A DNA stretch of 64,000 bases from Cryptomeria japonica. Taxonomy: Eukaryota > Streptophyta > Pinopsida > Cupressales > Cupressaceae. Under the pieces are notes generated by a model. That model was not told the DNA's origin. It saw nothing but the letters and a program-made list of their open reading frames with translations, and made no database searches. Positions 32,860-43,096 of this stretch are shown in pieces (position 1 is the first letter of the stretch; each line of letters begins with the position of its first letter). Both the position numbers and the translations under genes were made by a program. The DNA lies in NCBI RefSeq assembly GCF_030272615.1, contig NC_081413.1, forward strand, positions 189,282,169 through 189,346,168, read 5' to 3'.

Positions 32860-34106
32860 ATTTTTGATTAAAAAAGCAACGTTAACTAGGGCGTTGACCC
32901 TTTACATAGCCAAAAGGTTCTCAATTTTAAACAGACCAAGCAAGGGTGCAAACCCCAAACAAACAAAGTTAGACAAGCCAAACAAACCTGCCAAACCTGC
33001 AACAACCCAACCCAATTCAAGAGTCGGGAGAAATACCCAAAAATTGACGAAGGGGGGGCTGGGAAAGGGGGGTAGATTTTCCCTTCCGCCTACAACAAAC
33101 AATCGTCCAGGAAAAACTATCATTAGGAACATTTAAAGAAAAATCAGGCAGGGAAGACCCTGCAGAGTCACCGCCAAACTAGTGCTGCAGAACTACATCA
33201 GATTATTGTTGAAGAACAACATCAAGAGTAGAATTGCCAGGAGGAGCGAAGTTGTGGAGCAGAAGCAATAGATGTAGGAGCCAAGGGGCCAGAAGAGTCC
33301 ATGACAACAATAACATCAACAAAGGCTTCATCAGTAGCAAGGGGCACCTCATCTCGAGAGGATTCAACTGAGACAGAGTCTGAAGCATTAATTGTCAAGT
33401 GATCTTCAGTAGCATCCTTCCACCAAGTAGCAATGCCTCTGTGGTGAGAGAGAGAACAATCTGAAGCTAAGTGTCCCATTGAGAAGCACCTTCGACAGTG
33501 AAAGGAGAGGCCCTCATAATCTAGCGGTTGAGTCCATGGCCTATCCCCAACCATAAGAACCATATCCCTAGGGAGGGCTAGAGATATGTTGACATCAATT
33601 AATAGGCGAGCAAAGGTAGAATGACCCATGGAGAACATGGCATCATCAACCTTCAAGAAGCTGCGAATGGAGTTACCAATGGCCTTGAAACAAGAAGGCT
33701 CCCAGAAATGGAGAGGGAGATTGGGGAGGCGGACCAAAATCGGACGAATAGAGAGAGATTCAGTAAAGGGGTTGAAGGAAGAAGACCAGGGCTTAATAAT
33801 GAGAGAGTGATCCCCCCAAGTCCACAGCTTTCCCAGAACCAAATCACGGTCAAGAGTAGAGGTAAAAGAAGCAATGAAAAAGCCTTTAGCACAAGGGAAA
33901 AGCTCAATGCCATGAGCAACTAAAGGCTTCCAAGAATCACTCACCCAGCGATGAAGGTCTGGAAGAGAAGGCCAAAACCTAGCAAATCTGCAGACCAAAG
34001 CACTATGTTGATAGAAATCAATATTCTCCACAACCTCCTGGCCACAAACCACAACAAGGGAAGTCTTGGCACAAGGAAGACGACAAAGGCTTCCAAGAGG
34101 ATAGAA
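32860..34106 (-). mobile_element. ORF1-only (half) LINE element, about 1247 bp
   Basis: On the minus strand it starts near 34106, carries ORF1 (33222-34052) and goes directly to a LINE-like 3' end (aaagggtcaacgccc, then ttttttaatcaaaaa at 32861). ATTAATTT flanks both ends (32852-32859, 34107-34114). There is no endonuclease or RT ORF between ORF1 and the tail. It would depend on another LINE for mobility. The 8-bp duplication is short, so the ends are moderately certain. Confidence 0.65.
33222..34052 (-). CDS. LINE ORF1 protein, DUF4283-like with a CCHC knuckle, partial
   Basis: About 276 open codons beginning at a GTG, so the true start is upstream or lost. FARFWPSLPDLHRWV, IELFPCAKGFFIASFTS, LWTWGDHSLIIKPWSSSFNP and PILVRLPNLPLHFW are the plant LINE ORF1 (DUF4283) pattern, and FHCRRCFSMGHLASDC is a CX2CX4HX4C zinc knuckle at about residues 180-195. 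The family binds nucleic acid and packages the retroposon RNA. Coding potential is clean over its whole length, unusual beside so many decayed relics. A short tail past the stop (SWTIVCCRRKGKS in another frame) looks like the lost C-terminus. Confidence 0.8.
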   Translation of the reverse strand: MVCGQEVVENIDFYQHSALVCRFARFWPSLPDLHRWVSDSWKPLVAHGIELFPCAKGFFIASFTSTLDRDLVLGKLWTWGDHSLIIKPWSSSFNPFTESLSIRPILVRLPNLPLHFWEPSCFKAIGNSIRSFLKVDDAMFSMGHSTFARLLIDVNISLALPRDMVLMVGDRPWTQPLDYEGLSFHCRRCFSMGHLASDCSLSHHRGIATWWKDATEDHLTINASDSVSVESSRDEVPLATDEAFVDVIVVMDSSGPLAPTSIASAPQLRSSWQFYS

Positions 34107-34469
34107 ATTAATTTGTTATTACAAGTGAATGGTCCATATTTTGAGGTTATATCTTTGCTCATTGTTAATACTTCATATTTTATGTCTCCTTTATTATGGT
34201 TTAATTTTGTCTCTACTTCTTATCTACATCAAATGTTAAATAACAATCTCAATGTGCACATCTCAAGAATCTTTCAATTTCAATTAAAAAGATAAAAAGC
34301 ATACATACATTTTATTTTGGTGAGACTTCCATCCAAAGAGAGTATTTTATTGTTATAACAAATGAATGATCTATATTCTGATCTTATATTTTAGCTCACT
34401 GTGTCTATATATCTTATGTCTACTTTATGATGGCTTGATTTTGTGCCTACTTCCTATCTTGATTTTATG

Positions 34470-35828
34470 AATAAATAAATTGTCACTATGAAGATTGGTT
34501 GGTTGTTTGGTCCAAACAACATTTGATAGTCTATCTTTTTCTATAGTGATAGCCTTGTAAATTAGTTATCTGCAAAGAAATAATCCATATTCTTGGCTTA
34601 ATGGGCTGAATTTAATGTTAATTTAGACCCTCTATCATATCATTGCTTTGCTTGATGAATATGACAATGCTAAAGTTTCAACTTTTTAGATAGTGTCATT
34701 ACTAGAAGTGAAGAGGTATTGTTATGTGTAGGTCATATTTTGTCTTTGTAACATTTTATAGTTCTCTCAAGTTGTAGTACAAAAACCCTTGGCTACATAA
34801 AAACATCAGCGTAATGTTTAACGTAACCCAATATTGCACCAATATATCTAATATTTGTTACATCAAGTCTTAGTCATTGCGACTTTGTATGCTTATTTTG
34901 ATATTATGTATATCTATCCTAAAATGTGTTTTAATGTCTATCTTCCACAAAGTTACTTAATATGAATCAGTATTTTGACTTAAATAGTTTGGTTTAATAG
35001 AATTTAAGCTTTTGAATTTGACTTGGTTTTGTACTTTGAATCTTTGAAAATGCATTTCTATGCCCATTTGACTCTACTTGTTATGAGAAATGGTTTCTCT
35101 TTTATCAACCGATTAGATTTTTATTTGTATGATATATTCTTTAAAGTTTCCTACTTAAAAAAATCATACTGATAAAATGTTTTTTTTTTCTTTTATCCTA
35201 CTAGAATGCAAACATGTTTATTGTAATTTTTTTGAAGTCCTATTAAGTTTTCAAAGGTTATTATGATAGTACAGTCTTTGTGATTAAACATTCTTTTGAT
35301 ATTAATAATAATTTAGAATGCAATGTTGTTAATAACATTTTACTTTCCACTTACATTATACAACAAGACTCGCATATCATGGAACTATTCTATTGTTAAC
35401 TTAGCAATAATTTTTCAACTTCGTACAAAACTTACCAAAGAATCATTTAGTAGCAAAGCTTACATGCTAGATTGCATTCTGCTATTATAGACAAACTTTT
35501 CATTTGGACAATTCATGGGCTAAACTCTCTATTTTATTTTCTCTCTATATCTCTATGCTATAGAAATGCCTTAAATTTCAAAGACAAGTAGATTTTATTT
35601 CTTTTTCAACATGTTTTAATATATATATATTTTTTAATCCAATTTTTTCTCGTTTCAATCTCAATTATTTAAAAAATCCAGTACTTTTAGTTTGTCATTT
35701 TTTCCCTAAAATATTTTTACTGCTATGCTCCTATGATTCTATTAATAATAAAAATTAGAATAGACCTCCACATGCTAAAAATGGACAAATTGTTCCAACA
35801 AACAACAACTTTGTAGCTCATTTGAACA
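34470..35828. other. AT-rich intergenic DNA, nothing recognised
   Basis: No open frame or repeat of note on either strand. Confidence 0.55.
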
Positions 35829-36046
35829 ATGATGATAGGATATCTAAGATATTGCAACCTAAACAGAAGAAATAAATGCCTTATCAAAGAAGGAAAAAAA
35901 AAAGACCAACAAGCACTTTCAAAATCTGAGAAAAGTTTGAATGAAGATATTGCAAAGAAAGGAGATGAATTCAAAGCAGTAATGGAAGTAAAAAAAAGCT
36001 TGGAATATTCTATTATGCAGTTGAGAGAACAATCAAAAGTAGCTTG

Positions 36047-36834
36047 GATGAAATTAAACTTGATATTCCCCTCATTGTGGAACCCAATGAGCCTAAAAGC
36101 AATGAAATGGATATTGACAAGCTCTTGGGTAATTAGTTCTTCAACCAAGAGAAATGTTTTCACTAGGTTTTTGGTGAAATTAATCTTCTGAAATAGGGGA
36201 TCAAGGACATTATAGACACTTTCACTAAGAATCTGACACCTGATAAAGCTGATAAACTTCTGAAGTTGACCCAAAAATTACGGAGGATATCAAGGTCATG
36301 AAAACCGAGCATGAGGCTAGGATTGATAGGATGGAGAATGATATTCAGGACTTAAAGGGTAAACTCAAGGGTTTAGTGGAGATCAGTAAGGAGGCAATGT
36401 ATAACAGTGCGGAAGGTCTCAAAAGAGTGAACGAGGAAATTGCGATTCAGAAAGCTCATTTGATCAGATCCGACATGTCCTCTGACATTAACTTGGACAA
36501 GAAGGACCAAGATGTCAAGACTTCCATGGGGCCCTCTACCAGGACCAGGAGGAAAAAACAAGAAAGGGGAGTTTGAGATTTATCATGGATGAACTCGAAA
36601 TGATCAACAATAGGACGATCTAGAAGAATATCGAGCTCTTGAAAGATATTAGTTAGTTGTTTTCTGGTTTGTATTTTTTTGCTTGCGTTGTGTTTTTTGA
36701 TGTTAGTCTCTTTGGGGTGCTTCCCATGTTTCTATTGTTGTTTAGCAGTTGTTTAGACTCTGGTTTAACTCTGTTTATTTTTTGATGGAATTGGGTTTCA
36801 GATCCTTGTAGAACTCGTTTATCTTAATAAAAAA
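36047..36834 (+). mobile_element. Retroposon insertion, 788 bp, poly(A) end and 16-bp target-site duplication
   Basis: AATCAAAAGTAGCTTG occurs at 36031-36046 and again at 36835-36850, and the coiled-coil frame reads on cleanly across the two copies. The insert ends ctcgtttatcttaataaaaa, a LINE-like or polyadenylated 3' end, after a T-rich 3' UTR-like stretch. Its coding remnant includes IDTFTKNLTPDKADKLLKL and, in the next frame from 36298, RIDRMENDIQDLKGKLKG and RTRRKKQERGV. It is either a 5'-truncated LINE-family element or a processed pseudogene. Confidence 0.8.
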
Positions 36835-37075
36835 AATCAAAAGTAGCTTGCAGGTCTTTCGAAGCTAAGAGTATTGAGCTTTTATCAAAGTTCAGAGAGG
36901 GAAGCAATGATTTAGCTTGATGCAAAGGTTGCTGAAATTGAAAAACAAGTGCAAGAGTGATTTGGAGAGGAGTTTGAAAAAGAGCTTATAAAGAAGGAAA
37001 ACGAATCATAAGTTGCAATTTTTGAATAGATGGAAATGGTTGAGTTGTTAGAGGAAGACATCGCAGAGAAAGAAG

Positions 37076-37190
37076 AAGAATGCCAATCAATGTATTTAGA
37101 AAGAAAGAACATGAAAGCTAGTTTGTTTTGTAAGAAGAATGCTAGTCAATGTATTTAGAAAGAAAGAACATGGAAGCTAGTTCATTTTGT
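37076..37190. repeat. Tandem duplication, two units of about 60 bp
   Basis: Both units carry agaatgc-agtcaatgtattt, agaaagaaagaacat, gaagctagtt and ttttgta. Confidence 0.85.
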
Positions 37191-38227
37191 AGTTGAAGAG
37201 ACAAATATAGGCGATTTCTGAAGAGTCGAGGGCAACTCAGCTATCTTGGGAATCTAAAAGGGACAAGATTTTATCACAAGTTGCAACAAAATAAAGGGAA
37301 TTGAGGAGATGGGTAGGAGTCATGAAGTGTTGTAGAAGGCATGAGAAGCTGAGGAAGAGGGATTGTTGTTTGCATTGTGCAAATGTGAGGAAAAAGCTAC
37401 AAACATTTTGAAGAAAAATGAAGTAGATGTCTGTCGATTGAACCACAAATATGAAAAAATGTTCATTGATTACAATTCATTAAAGGTCCAATTGAAGGAA
37501 TCTAATGACATTCTCTCTTCTATCAAAGATGAGAGGCCGTTACAAGAAGCTTTGTCAGCAAAGTGGTTGGAAGCTTTGATTATAGACAATAGAACATTGA
37601 AAAAAAAAACAATGAACTTCAACATATGGTCAGTCAAGTACAAACAATACTCAAAGTTGAATCATCAATATTAAATTTCTAAAAAGCATCTTAAACAAGA
37701 AATTAAATGACTACAAATGAATACAGGACACACAAGATCTATACTTGAAATCCCAATTGGAAGGGGGAAAGAAGTGATTGTTGAAAATGCTGGACTTGAC
37801 TATGAGATTCAGCAATTGAGAAAGAGTTAAAAGAAATGCAAGGAACACATGCCAAGGTAGTGGAAAAAATGGGATTACTTAAGGAGTATGAGTCACTGCA
37901 TGAGGAGTTTACAAGAAAATACCATGAGTTGGATGAAAAAGAGTTAAAAATTTTGTCAATGAGAGTGAGAAGCACATAAATGAGATTTAGTCATTGGATA
38001 AGACAAGGGTTTCCTTGTGAGTCGGAAAGTATGTTGTATGGAGGTTGGAGGAAGTAACCCTGAGATCTGAGGAAATTCAGGAAAAACTTTTGCTTAAGTA
38101 ACAAGAGAGTGCTAAATTTAGACGATTGAGTGTCAGAATTGCATACAAATTTAGCAACAACAAGTTCAGCGTACAACTCCATAACAGCTGAGCTGAACAA
38201 GGTCACAAATGTTTTTAAGGGTAGCCT

Positions 38228-38520
38228 TGAAAGAAAATTGTTTACTCCAGAATTGAATCTTACATGACCTCAGACACACAAAATTCTTATACATGGCTTC
38301 CGTTGGACATGTAGTCGTAGATGATGAAGAGGCGCTTATTTTTTCTGCACCAGCCCCTTGAAATCTCCCAAGGCTGGAGATTTCTGCAATGAATTCCTTC
38401 ATTCCTTCCCTGCAGTCTTTCGTGATGCATTTCACGGTGATTTCTTCGCCGGAAGGCAGAGTGCCCCTGTATACCCGCCCAAAGCCCCCATAGCCTAGAA
38501 GATTCTCGTCCCTGAAACCC
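38228..38520 (-). pseudogene. LecRLK kinase exon fragment
   Basis: The minus strand reads GFRDENLLGYGGFGRVYRGT, VKCITKDCREGMKEFIAEIS and SLGRF, preceded by an intact acceptor (ttatactgcag). A deletion of about 40 bp then removes the LQHRNLVPLKGWC region and shifts the frame; the following bases still match the exon to YDYMSN, and the similarity ends near 38230. It is about 90 percent identical to the intact exon 3. Confidence 0.9.
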
Positions 38521-38617
38521 TGCAGTATAAAATTAGATTTGCCATTAACCAAAAATACAATTGTTTCAAACATATGATAAATTTTTGAAAAAATATGGTC
38601 TTTTGTGGACGTAATGA

Positions 38618-39117
38618 NNNNNNNNNNNNNNNNNNNNNNNNNNNNNNNNNNNNNNNNNNNNNNNNNNNNNNNNNNNNNNNNNNNNNNNNNNNNNNNNNNN
38701 NNNNNNNNNNNNNNNNNNNNNNNNNNNNNNNNNNNNNNNNNNNNNNNNNNNNNNNNNNNNNNNNNNNNNNNNNNNNNNNNNNNNNNNNNNNNNNNNNNNN
38801 NNNNNNNNNNNNNNNNNNNNNNNNNNNNNNNNNNNNNNNNNNNNNNNNNNNNNNNNNNNNNNNNNNNNNNNNNNNNNNNNNNNNNNNNNNNNNNNNNNNN
38901 NNNNNNNNNNNNNNNNNNNNNNNNNNNNNNNNNNNNNNNNNNNNNNNNNNNNNNNNNNNNNNNNNNNNNNNNNNNNNNNNNNNNNNNNNNNNNNNNNNNN
39001 NNNNNNNNNNNNNNNNNNNNNNNNNNNNNNNNNNNNNNNNNNNNNNNNNNNNNNNNNNNNNNNNNNNNNNNNNNNNNNNNNNNNNNNNNNNNNNNNNNNN
39101 NNNNNNNNNNNNNNNNN
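38618..39117. other. Assembly gap (500 N)
   Basis: Exactly 500 N, so a nominal gap size. Open frames across it are artefacts. It falls where the 3' LTR of the Gypsy element should be. Confidence 0.99.
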
Positions 39118-39229
39118 GGTTTTAGTCTTTTAGGTCAAATCGGCAGTTCTGTGATGAACATACGCTGTCGATTGGATAAGCTGCTGAGAGGATACACTCA
39201 AGCAGGTCCTCTAGGAAAATTAGGATAGA

Positions 39230-39400
39230 TCAAGGCACTTTGTGAGGAACAGGGAATGTCACACACGTAGTACTTTGTGATGAACAGGGAGCACTACTAG
39301 GATAGATAGCAACACTTTGTGATGAACAGTGAGTGTCACTAGGGTAGATAACCATATGCATTTAGGTAGCAAGTAGCATTTTGTGATAAACAGTGAATGC
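39230..39400. repeat. Short tandem array upstream of the PMD ORF
   Basis: About four irregular units of caCTTTGTGATGAACAGTGA, gtgtcactagg, gatag, starting near 39235, 39274, 39308 and 39370. Confidence 0.8.
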
Positions 39401-39436
39401 CACGATAACTGACATGATTGAGTTACTTGACTGCAG

Positions 39437-41386
39437 GAGTATTTGCCAATGTTGGAGTCACGGGAGAGATTCCCGTCGACTCAGAGACTGCGACCAGAGT
39501 TGTCTATCCAGGACATGATTTTCATTGAGGAGATGGGTCTCACACATATGCTCTATGTGCCCGAGTTTCAGGCAAACATGGGGTTGCTGACTGCGTTGGC
39601 CGAGAGATGGCACTCAGAGACATGCACGTTTCACCTACCGATGGGTGAGATGACAGTGACATTAGAGGATGTATATAGGATTCTACATGTTCCTATTGAT
39701 GGAGAGTTGATCCCCTACGACCGTGACGGTGACAGGGAGGCCTTGAGACGGGTTTTTCAGGATCCTGAGTTGGAGATGCGAGCAGGTCATGTAGCCTGGG
39801 ACACCATGACTGCCATAGGATTAGCATTGCCGGCAGTTGTTGGGGGAGTCATCAGTGGATATTTGTGTCCAGACAGGGCCACACGAGGATTGGCAGTGGG
39901 CTGGGAAGGGGCCTTGGAGACGCTGATGGTAGAGCACACTAGGTATGCATGGGGGCCATGTGTCCTAGCACATTTGTATTATGAGCTGCATCAGTTTGTA
40001 TACCATGGATCAGTGGGTTTGGGCTGCGGCGTGACTCTCTTGCAGGTGTGGGCCTATGAGCACCTTCCCATCACACGGCCTATTCATTTCAGAGGCAGAG
40101 GATAGGGACAGAGTTTTGTGCACCTATATGCCATGATTACATCCCAGCCTCGGATTGGGAGATTGGAGCACTGGAGGAGAGTCATTGATGACATTGACAT
40201 GGTGATCTGGAGGCCGTACCTGGGGTGCGAGGAGTGGGAGGACGACGTATTGGAGCTGCCCTACACCTTCCGGAGTAGGTACCTGATTGGGCAGACGCCC
40301 TATATATTAGAGAGACAGCTGGTGGACAGGGTATGCCGGCAGTATGGCAGGATTCAGAGGATGCCCCGAGGCTCGGGCATGTATGCTCGTACGGTCAGAG
40401 ATCAGGTGCAGTTTGGCCCACTGCTATCATATGATCAGGCAGTGATGCAGCTAGCGGAGATGATGCCGATGCCATGGGACATGTGGCCAGAGGTAGATGA
40501 TGCAGGGATGGACGCAGAGTACTCTGCGTACTGGGCAGAGCATCCATTTCCTAGATTGACAGATCTAGCAGAGCCCGTGGATGGAGAGGGTGGAGGAGAG
40601 GATGATGATGGAGGAGGGGATGGAGGTAGGGGCCGGCGGAGGCGGAGGGGAGTGGTGGGAGAGAGACGGGTAGCACCTCGGAGGGAGGGAGGACAAGAGA
40701 GAGCAGCTCCAGTGGTGAGAGGACGGGGTGGACTGCCCCTACAGGTGCCAGCAGCACAGGGTCCCAGAGAGGGACAGAGACAGGTGCAGCCAGAGGGACA
40801 GAGACAGGTACAGCCACAGGTACCTATACAGGCACAGGGACAGGTGCAGGCAGAGGCACAAGGACAGGCACCTGTAGAGGAGGAGCCACAGGCAGGGACG
40901 GAGAGCGGAGACTCTGAGGAGGATGAGGTGCTTAGGCTGCGGGAGATCTGCCAGGGCCAGGCAGATGAGATTGAGGATTTGGTTCAAGAGAGGAACCACC
41001 TCAGGATCAGGGTCCGAGATACAGAGCGGGAGAGGGATCAAGCCATCCAGAGATATACAGAGGCTGAGACAGCCCTGAGGGCAGGGAGGCGGGCAGCAGA
41101 GGATGCAGGGGCAGGCTACGCATATGTTTTGCGAGCCGGAGAGGAGATCGCCTACTGGAGGGATCTATACTATGCAGCCGTGCCAGCAGATCAGCGGGCT
41201 AGGAGCTTCCATAGATCGTCGCGCACAGCGACGGCTACGGGAGGGAGTCGCAGGAGACAGGCATCCAGCGGTGGGGTTATGGGGCCTCCACCACCACCAG
41301 AGAGACAGGGGGATCCTGGGGCAGGTCCATCTATAGCTCAGACTCCGTCGAGGCGAGGTGGCTCCGAGGGAGGGAGTTCCTCATAG
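39437..41386 (+). pseudogene. Plant mobile domain (PMD/MAIN-like) protein with one in-frame TAG
   Basis: One frame runs 39437-41386, broken only by TAG at 40103-40105. A splice acceptor (ttgactgcag) ends at 39436; the first ATG is 39449, so upstream exons may be lost in the gap. PMD landmarks: TALAERWHSETCTFHLPMGE, MTVTLEDVYRILHVPIDGEL, LAHLYYELH, LLQVWAYEHLPI, then after the stop WRPYLG, YILERQLVDRVCRQYG. The C-terminus is an acidic/Arg-rich linker, a Gln-rich repeat (QRQVQPEGQ type) and a coiled coil near 40920-41110. PMD proteins (MAIN, MAIL1) occur as host genes involved in silencing and genome stability and also inside transposons. The place antisense to a Tat-type element argues for the TE version. 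It is more GC-rich than its neighbours. Confidence 0.85.
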
Positions 41387-43096
41387 CTATAGTGGGCTCC
41401 CATTGTATCAGTATATGTACCATTATTGTATTGTAGACACCTGCGGGTGATTCTTTTGTAGCCATATGATTCTTTTGACATCATTGTATTATGACACATT
41501 TGATTATATATGAGAGATGATCCATTTTTGCGGCAGCTATATGTACGTGTATCTTATGTGATGAAATGTTCTTATGTGATATATGTTTTATGATATGGAT
41601 GCTTATATGATGCAATGCAATACATCTTTGTTCTTTTATGTTGTATATGTGATGCATGATGCAAATGTGAATGTATGTAATGCAAATGAATATGATAATG
41701 CAAATGATTATTTACATAATGAAAATGTGAGATGTGCTAACATGTGTATGCAGGATGTGATGCAATTGTGATATCTATATGTATGTATGAAATGCTTATA
41801 TGTGGTGATGTAGGTGCAACTACATGAAATGCAAATGTTTTTTTTTTTGTTTGGTGTGTCATTATACTCAGTCATGTGATAGCGGGCTACGCAGACTCGA
41901 GAAGGACAATGGAAGTCAATCAAGAAAGGGGGATGGAAGACAGAAGATATGAACATGAAAGAGCTTCTTGTGCGTTATCATCATTGAGCTTTATTATGGC
42001 AGAATACGTTATGACAATCGAGGCATTTGTTCGGCCCAGAAAGTCATTGTACCTGTTTACATGGAGATAAGACAGTCACAAACAAGGAATGCCCCAGTTC
42101 ATACTAGACTCACAGTGTCCTCATATCCTTGGACAAGTCATAGCATTACTAAAAGACAATCCACAGACAGCAAATGCAAATAGGTGACGATACCCCATCC
42201 TCGCCTTTCTAGTCAAAGACATCCTGGAAAAGCTAAAAGACATGTCACCAAAAGATAAAATCAAAAGAAAACCAAGACTCGACACCAACATCCACTGTAG
42301 TCCTCAAGTCTAGTGTCTCTTGTCACTTGTTTAAGTCTTATTCGATTGTGGTCACAATGTTCACTTTCACAAAAAGGATTGATAGCACTGAACCATATGT
42401 TGTCTGAGTCTGTTAAAAGATTTGATTTTTTTGAAGCCCATTGTTGCTGCTGTGTCTCCTTGGAAGCTGATTGAATCCATGAAACTGATACTTTATTGCG
42501 GAGAAGACGAAACTTTATTGCGGATCTTCGATGCAGATGTTGCTTTATTGCGGATTGTGCGCGGATAGACTGAAGAAAGCTGAAAGAAATTGTACTCCTT
42601 GAAACATGTGATGTTCTTAGTTCCACACCCATCACTAGACGTAGGATTTTGCCTTAGCCACAGATAGGATCTGATTTATTATGGATGGAAAAGGGAGTGA
42701 AAGGGGAGGGTTATGGATGGCTAACCAATCTTGGGTAGATCAATAACAAGCCATGATGGGAACGGGTAAGTTTATTGTGAGCGAATAAGTTGTGAGTGTG
42801 TGCAAAGTGAAAGGATGAAAATGAATCCTGAAGGAGGGAGGAGCAAAGTCCCTACGCATGGCGCTGGTGACCCAGTTTTCACCATGGTACTTGCCCAGGG
42901 CGCCACCGAAGTGGTTTTCACCGTTGGACGAAATTATTTCTCTTTACTTTTTTGGATTTTTCAATTTTTTTGTTGTCACAAGGCGCCTGTTTGCCAGGTT
43001 TTCACCAAGTAACGATTTTTTTGTTTTTATAATTTTTTTGTATTTTTGAAATTTTTTGATTTTTTTGTATTTTTGCATTAGGATATTCAAAAAGAG
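41387..43096 (-). other. Gypsy 3' untranslated region between pol and the antisense ORF
   Basis: No ORF of note. 41580-41840 is an ATG/aatgcaaatg-rich simple-sequence stretch. Around 42490-42560 ctttattgcgga occurs three times at 34-bp steps. At 42860-43010 the minus strand carries several GGTGAAAAC(C) words and GGCAAACAGGCGCC, typical of plant Gypsy 3' regions. Confidence 0.65.

Larger units (their letters stand above)
35829..38200 (+). pseudogene. Decayed coiled-coil protein gene, family not recognised
   Basis: Fragments in the plus strand are Lys/Glu-rich heptad-type sequence: SEKSLNEDIAKKGDEFKAVM (35930), FEAKSIELLSKFREGSND (36855), AEIEKQVQE and FEKELIKKE (36930-36995), ELLEEDIAEKEEECQSMYLE (37040), then KCEEKATNILKKNEVDVCRL and YNSLKVQLKESNDILSSIKD (37380-37530), and ITVRLEEV/RSEEIQEKLL-type pieces near 38050-38100. 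Frames change often and stops are many. A 788-bp retroposon splits it (36047-36834), and 37076-37190 is a tandem duplication. No named domain is visible; the coiled coil alone does not identify it. Confidence 0.55.

Noticed and set aside
38595-39228. Open frames across the first N run
   Set aside because: They consist of N translated as X; only a gap.
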